This document shows positions 58,112 through 64,000 of a stretch of 64,000 nucleotides of DNA, in pieces. The stretch comes from Aquila chrysaetos chrysaetos. Taxonomy: Eukaryota; Chordata; Aves; Accipitriformes; Accipitridae. The position numbers and the translations under genes are program-made. The stretch lies in contig NC_044019.1 in NCBI RefSeq assembly GCF_900496995.4, positions 8,281,501 through 8,345,500 of the forward strand. The letters are read 5' to 3'. The notes beneath the pieces are model-generated. The model was not told the origin of the DNA and searched no databases. It saw only the letters and a list, made by a program, of their open reading frames with translations. How positions within the stretch are numbered: position 1 is the first letter of the stretch; each line of letters begins with the position of its first letter.

Positions 58112-61100
58112 GCCCCTGCTTTTTTTTTAATAACAAACTTTATTTTGGGCCACATGAGTGATGCTCTTCAGCCAGCCTTCCTCCATCTGAAACTTGTGGT
58201 CTTGTAGGTCATTGGAAAGTAAATGTGAGAAATGATGCAGGTGTGATACCTCTTTCCCAAAGTGGCAAATAAGCAGCAAATGGAATAGGGGATGGCTTTA
58301 AAATAAAACATCTCCAAACCCTAAAATCCAAAACTTAACCTCTTTGGTTATAAATAAAGAATGTAATGTCCCTGCCCGCAGTGGTTTTGTTTTCTCTGCA
58401 TCAACGAGAGGGAAAAAAGAAGACTGAGAAATACTGGCTAGCACTGTCCAGGCAATGTCCCCTAGCTCCAGCATTAGCCAACCCTTCTGCTTGGGGAAAG
58501 AGAAGTAACAATCTTCTCCTCTTCCCTTTAGCCCCTGCAGTCCCTCTTGGCCCAGGTCAGTGGGACCGATGTGGTCCCTTGACAGCTCCTGTAACCCAGT
58601 TTCTGTGTCTTTACTGGGAAGGTCCAGGAGGGGTTCGATCACTAAAAAACTACTTTGAAACTGTTCCTTAAAATGCAAATAATGCATTAAAACTAGTTAA
58701 CTCTGTCCTGCCAAGTATCATATCTCTAAGAGCTGACACGTCAGATAGTAGAATTCATGTATGATGGATGGAGGAGGCTATGAACACAGCTGCTGGCTGA
58801 TGGTGTCCAGTGCTCCACACTGAACACAGGGATGCAAATGGACATGCTGGGCTCGGTGCTGCAGCCGTAGTGGAGTGGAGGCCCTATCTTTTCAGCTTGT
58901 CCTGGTACAGGACAGGAACTCTGCAGATGGACAAGAAAAGAGAAACTAGCGAAAGAACCTCTCAGAGTGCCCTGGTAGGAAGTTTCAAAGCTTGTGAATT
59001 GGAGTCAGCATGTAAATTTGAAGCTGATTCTTTGACCTCAAATGACAGAAAATGGAAATTTGGGAGCAGAAGGTGCTGTCCTACCCTGGTGTTGCACAAA
59101 GTCCTTCCTGGGGTTTTGCAAGTGGGGAGAGGGAGTGGTAATGCTTATGTAAGGTTGAAAAACCATTGTGGTCAAAGGCAATGGAAGACCTGTCCTGAGC
59201 TTCCTCAAGTGCATCCAGTGTCTGTAGGATGGGAGAGAGGTTTGAACAGGAGCTGGACCACAGGAAGGGGGAGTACTTTGGTAATAAAGGCAGCCTGTAC
59301 AGCAGGGATGGAGTTCTGCTGGTGCTTAACAAGGTCATTAGTGAGATTTTTTAAATTGAAGAATGGAGGAAAAAATGTGAGGGAAGTTCTGTATCCACTT
59401 TAAAGGACAGGACTGGGGATGGAAATAGTCTTGGCAGAAGGATGGGTGATATGTGACCAAGTTTTCTGAGTATACTGCAGTGTGAGGATGAGAACCAGGC
59501 TGAAGGGCTTGGGGGTCTGGGCAACAAAACCAGGGATGAAGTTGTGTCAGACATAGGAAACCCAGCTCTTGCTTGCATAAGACCGTGGTGTTGGTGCTGG
59601 CCATCGTTGATCAGCAGTGAGACCCTAGAGCTAGGACAGGGGATGCAGTGCAGACAGCAGCTCGGTGCTCAGGAATGGCTGAAAGACAAGCTGGATGTTA
59701 TGAACTACTGTAAATGAATAGAGAGCTCAAATGAAGCCAATTACAGGACTGAACACCACCGTCCATAGTGCTACCTCTTTCAGTCTGTTCCCATCCATCA
59801 CTTGTTCTTGGTGCTTTGCCCCTGTTTTGCATTTCAACGACGTAACTCAAAACACTTTCTTTTCCCCTCTCCACCAATATCTGTGTCCATAGAAGGGCAG
59901 TGGGGCCAGCAGTGTGCAAAGGAAGAGAAAGGAGGGGTTCATTAGTATTTTCAGTGTAAGAAACACAGTCCTCTCCTGCTCTTTCCATGCGATGAGCATA
60001 TGCTGCTGTGATTTGCTGTCCCAGTCTGTAATCCTTCCTCATTTTCAAGCTTAGTAGTCAGGGGTTCTACGTGGAAAATGTAGCAAGACAGTGAATTATG
60101 TTTTTCACAAAAGTGTTTGCTTTTTCTCTTTCAAATGATTTCTGGTTTTTTTTGTTGTTGTCTTTTTTCCCTAGCTGGGCAACTGAATTGTGGGTAAGAA
60201 AATGTTGGATGTAGCTGAATTGGGGAGAAGTGTGGAAATGAGGAAGGATTGCAGGGAGGGAGCTTCAAATTGTGGAAGAGAGATTGAAAAAGTTTTGTTA
60301 TGTCTGTTAATTAATTAAACTGGGAGTCTAATCAGTTAGAAGGGTTCCCACCAGAGCAGCATGCCAGCCAGGGAGTGCTGTGGTCTGTGTCCCAGGCGGC
60401 AGATGAGCACTGCCACGCTGCTGGACCGAGCTGCGTGCTGCGAGATGCAGGCTGGCTCTGTCCTGCCTTTGAGCTGATGTGGAGGGATACGGGCTGCAAG
60501 TGAAATGTTGGGAGTTGGCTCTGCAGAGCCCCTCATGCACCTGCATGGGGACTGTGAGCGTTCTCCAGTGTGCTTCTCCAAGACGGTGTTTCTTTCCCCT
60601 TGCACAGCTGCTGTGAAAAGCCAAGAGCAGGGGCAGGAGATCCTCCAGGTGCCTGCCCATCCTCAGCTGGTGCCTGCTTTAAAAGTCTAGGTAGTTCACA
60701 GGCAGAATCACCACCTCACATATATGGGTTGTCTCAAGCTTTGTGCTTTTAGAGCTTGCAGCCGTGTGTGGTTGGCCTTACATGATGTCTCCTGAGAGAC
60801 AAAGGGAACAGTGGAGAGAGGGATCAGTATTGGACCTGGGTTGTGGTGATTTCTTTTGCATCTTAGGTATAGGTGGTGCTGGGCAGCGGGCACCAAGAGA
60901 AGGAAAGAGGTTAGGATTATCGAGGAATAAACTTTTCATCTTTCTTCATCCATCAAAAAGAAGATAAAATGGATATGAGCCATTTCTATTCCCTCTGCAT
61001 TGAGTTGAATAGCCCATAGCATTGTGGAGGTGGACATAGTCCAATCACAGTATGAAGTACTTTTCCTTCTGTGGACCTGCTTGGGTCCAGTCCTGTATGA

Positions 61101-62676
61101 TCCTTCCTGTAATTCCTAAATAGCTTCAAGTTAGCTACACACCAGACAGGTTCATTGTTCTTTATTGCACCCAGCATACAAAGTTCATTGTTGGAGTAAC
61201 CTCCATGATTAACTGGAAGCTGATCATTGGTAACATCCAAATGCTGGCAGCAGAATAAAAGCATGTGCAGAGAGGTAGCTGTGTGCATGTCTGTGATGAT
61301 CTGCCAGTCCCAGTTAGAAACCAAAGCACGCCTTGTGGTCTTGAACTTCAGTGAACTCCCATTATCCCCTTTGTGAAACCATCTGCATCTGTGTGACAGC
61401 TCCTCTACCTGAGTATTGTCTGCTATGATGATCTGTCTTATTATCTGTCTGGCACGGCTGCCATAATCGCCTCCCACATTTAGGTTCTTCAGCGCAGCTC
61501 CCTCCTACTCCAAAACTTGCAGTGCCTTCAAGGGAGAAGGTCTTCACACTGAAATTTTGTGAAAACCTGTAACTCCTGTGCCTTGGCTGCCTCGGCTGGG
61601 ACCCTACAGCTCTGCCTGCCTTTTGCTTCCCCTCTCCAGCCTGGGGGTTCCCTGGCTTCTTGCACCTCCATGCAAATAGGAGCTACCTTCTGTGGGACAG
61701 AAGGTGTCTCAAATCAGATTAGAAATCCTGAGGCACCTAGAGTGTATTAAAATATTTGGGGGTTTGTGATTTAAATATGCAATTGCCCTCATCTTCCTTG
61801 TGCGAATTAGGAATGATTTCCATGCATCCTGTGTGCCTGTTCTGGTGCTGTGTGGGTTATGGTGCAGGGGGGGCTGCTCCCCAGCCCCTCATGCAGGGCT
61901 CACAGATGGACTCCCTCAAGAGCAGTGTTGAAGAGATCCACAACAGCCTAGGAGTAAACTCGGGGTGGGGCCCGTGCTCTGGTTTTCCTCTTTCTTTATC
62001 ACTTATTAGCAAAAAAAAGAGTGTTTCCCGGGGGGGTGGGAGGTATGGACCCTGGTCACAGCAGACAGAGTGGAGAGTTGCAAAGTCACTGTGTGTGATC
62101 TGCCTATATACAGTTAAGTATATTATATCCATATTTAGATATGATACGCACATGCTAAACCCGGAAAGTCTCCTGTTCCAGGCAAAGCCCAGCCCAGTGG
62201 CTGGCCTGCACAACTGGCCAAGCCAGGCCCTGCAGGCAAGGACCCCCTCTCTGAATACACTCCCCTTTGAACCATGGTGTAATTTTTCATGACTTGGTGG
62301 GCTGGATGGATGGTCTGGATGTTCTTATATTTGTAGAAGCACTGGACGTACTGTGTTCTCGCAGGGTGAACACAAGACCCATCTGTCATCACCTAAGACA
62401 GGGCTGGTCTCCCTATGGATGCTGGTCCACATGCAGCCTGTGAAGACCTTGCCAGACCTCTTTCCCAAGGACCAGCCTTCCTCAAAGGCCAGACAGGGGC
62501 CAGCTGTTACCAGCTTCAGGCTTTTGGGGTGCTCTCTTCCCCTTTTCATTGTGGATGTGCATCCAGTTGCACAAACATGGCTCCAGGAGGGCTTGGGGCT
62601 GCAGAAATTGCTCTTAGACAGCTGGTGCCTCCTGAGCAGCAGGCTCCTGGCAGGAGAGAACTGCCTGCAGGATAAC

Positions 62677-62728
62677 ATGTGCAGTGAAGATGCTGTTTCC
62701 AAGGAGATATGTGCAGTGAAGATGCTGT
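62677..62728 (+). repeat. Partial tandem repeat, 32-bp period
   Basis: The 20-mer ATGTGCAGTGAAGATGCTGT occurs at 62677-62696 and again exactly at 62709-62728. It is a small local duplication in unique sequence. Confidence 0.85.
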
Positions 62729-64000
62729 GACCTGTACACACACAACTCCACCACATGGCTGGTGGCAGGACACAACTGCATGTCCTCGGCAGAGCTGAGA
62801 GCTGCTGAAGAGGACCAAGTGGGGAGATTTTTCAAATGGGATCTGACTGTCTTGGCACATTTGGAAACCTCTGAATAGGAGAAGAGGTTAATGCAGGATC
62901 TGTGTGTCCCTTCAGAGATGCTATTTTACTGAAGTGAGGCTTCAGCATCTCCCTGGCATGGGAGCAGAAGACCTCTGCTTTCAGTCTCCTGGATCTCCAG
63001 GGCAGAGGACTTCATACAGCCTTTTGGTTACAGGCTTGGAAGAAGCCATACTCCTGCTTTGGGACATTTGTGTGAAATGGTGATGTGTCCTGGTGGTGCC
63101 ATTCCTCAGGGACTGGCTCGGGTATGGCTCAGCCGGCAGCAGCTGGCGTTGGTGCTGCTTCCCCGGGCCACCAAACACTTCTGTGAGGAGGGGATGAATA
63201 AAGCAGGTTGGACTCGCAGCTCGTTATCCCTGTAAAAACTGTTCAGGACTGTTGCAGCCAGCACATTTTGTAGATGTTGCCCAACTGTGACAAACATCAT
63301 TCACCTAAGACAGTGGGGCTAAAGAAATCCACCAATCTTGGCTCGTTAAGAATCTTCAGTGATTGCTCCTAAGGAGGGGAATGACTTTGGAAACTCCCTA
63401 GGAACTGCAGGAAAAAATGCTGCTGTCTGCAGGGCTGGACATCCTGCCACCATGGATGGTGGCTGCTGTGAGGAGCCTGCAAAATGTGACCCACTATTGT
63501 CCTTGCACTAGCTAGCACCAGTGGCAGGAGGCCATGTCCTGGGGAAGGTGCGAGCCCTGTTCTGTTGCAATCTGGAGGCAGGGGACAAGACACAACCAGC
63601 CCTCGAAACTCTCGGTGGCCATCAGGATACGTGACACTTCCTGCAAGAGCCCTTGGGTCCTCCTGGCTTGTGGCAGTCATTACACCTGCCTGTTCGTCTG
63701 TGGGAAGGTTGTGGTCTTCAGCATAACAAAGATCAACTGGCTGCAGCTTTTTGTTCTCGGTTACTAATTTCTGAAGTTTCGTGGTAAATAAAGACCTGTG
63801 GTGAAACAGACCACAGCCTGGTTGCAGACAGGCTGTAGGCAGTGCCAGCCGGTTGGTGTTCATTGCAGGCACAACAGCCTGAATTTTTGCTTTTTAGTAT
63901 CATTTATTCATTTTTTTTAATTGTACAGGGAAGCTGTAAAATAAAATACAGGCATTGTTCATGTTCATATTTTGTCTCTTCTGTTGGCTCCATTCAGGTG

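Larger units (their letters stand above)
55316..64000. other. Distal intergenic region, somewhat richer in G+C
   Basis: The region contains poly(C) at 55457-55471, a retrocopy-like poly(A) end at 56624-56671, a long poly(C) run at 58087-58111 and a partial 32-bp-period repeat at 62677-62728. Open frames of 160-200 codons occur (58810-59403 +, 60986-61477 -, 61756-62292 +, 63369-63872 -). None shows a recognisable domain, and a few of this length are expected by chance in 64 kb. The seven-helix HTR1D gene, a neighbour of HNRNPR in human, is not seen before the window ends. Confidence 0.5.

Noticed and set aside
58560-58650. GGTTCGATC resembling a tRNA T-loop
   Set aside because: No A-box, acceptor stem or anticodon stem lies upstream at tRNA spacing.
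58810-59403. 197-codon plus-strand open frame
   Set aside because: It starts at GTG, shows no recognisable domain or codon pattern, and lengths like this are expected a few times by chance in 64 kb of six frames.
60986-61477. 163-codon minus-strand open frame with a fairly protein-like composition
   Set aside because: No family was recognised, no splice or promoter context was seen, and the length is within chance expectation. A protein search would be needed to revive it.
61756-62292. 178-codon plus-strand open frame
   Set aside because: There is no domain or conserved motif. The composition looks like translated non-coding DNA.
63369-63872. 167-codon minus-strand frame near the window end as a possible exon of the next gene
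   Set aside because: There are no helices, receptor motifs or splice-bounded reading frame resembling HTR1D or another expected neighbour.
1-64000. CRISPR arrays, operons, phage or plasmid modules
   Set aside because: No regularly spaced repeats or prokaryotic gene organisation are present. The window is vertebrate nuclear DNA.

Overview
The window is vertebrate nuclear DNA and almost certainly from a bird. The single recognisable protein-coding gene is a ten-coding-exon orthologue of HNRNPR. The interspersed repeats are CR1 LINE 3' ends, one with the terminal octamer repeat ATTCTATG, and a solo ERVL-like LTR of a type I know from bird genomes. There are no SINE-like mammalian repeats. Nothing prokaryotic, no operon and no CRISPR array is present. 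The species cannot be fixed from the sequence.

Layout: (1) 1-3.57 kb is upstream intergenic DNA with no supportable gene. (2) About 3.58-5.09 kb is a strong CpG island holding the HNRNPR promoter (paired inverted CCAAT boxes, GC box, YY1-like site) and the non-coding exon 1, which ends at 4360 on a GTGAGT donor. (3) 4.36-10.81 kb is intron 1, with a compact cluster of AP-1/E-box/NRF1/octamer-like motifs near 7.78 kb and a 31-bp dispersed repeat. (4) 10.82-30.30 kb holds ten coding exons on the + strand. They join without a frameshift into 1902 nt, or 633 residues plus stop: acidic N-terminal domain, three RRMs, a basic NLS-like stretch and a Tyr-rich/RGG C-terminus. (5) 30.30 to about 30.97 kb is the 3' UTR with an AATAAA signal. 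(6) About 30.98-64 kb is a gene-poor region of some 33 kb. It carries a CR1 3' end (45.7-46.4 kb), a solo LTR (54.74-55.32 kb), a retrocopy-like poly(A) end (56.6 kb), homopolymer tracts and small tandem duplications. The last 8 kb or so looks more GC-rich, but I see no convincing exon there.

HNRNPR encodes a nuclear/cytoplasmic RNA-binding protein of the hnRNP Q/R (SYNCRIP) family. The most interesting points concern proteoform diversity in this gene. The only AUG in exon 1 is in frame with the canonical start and has no intervening stop. The 38-codon cassette exon between the N-terminal domain and RRM1 has a weak GTTGGT donor. Retention of the short last intron would give a 430-residue protein without the RGG domain, and that stop would have no downstream junction. 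I found no evidence of a wholly new biological system.
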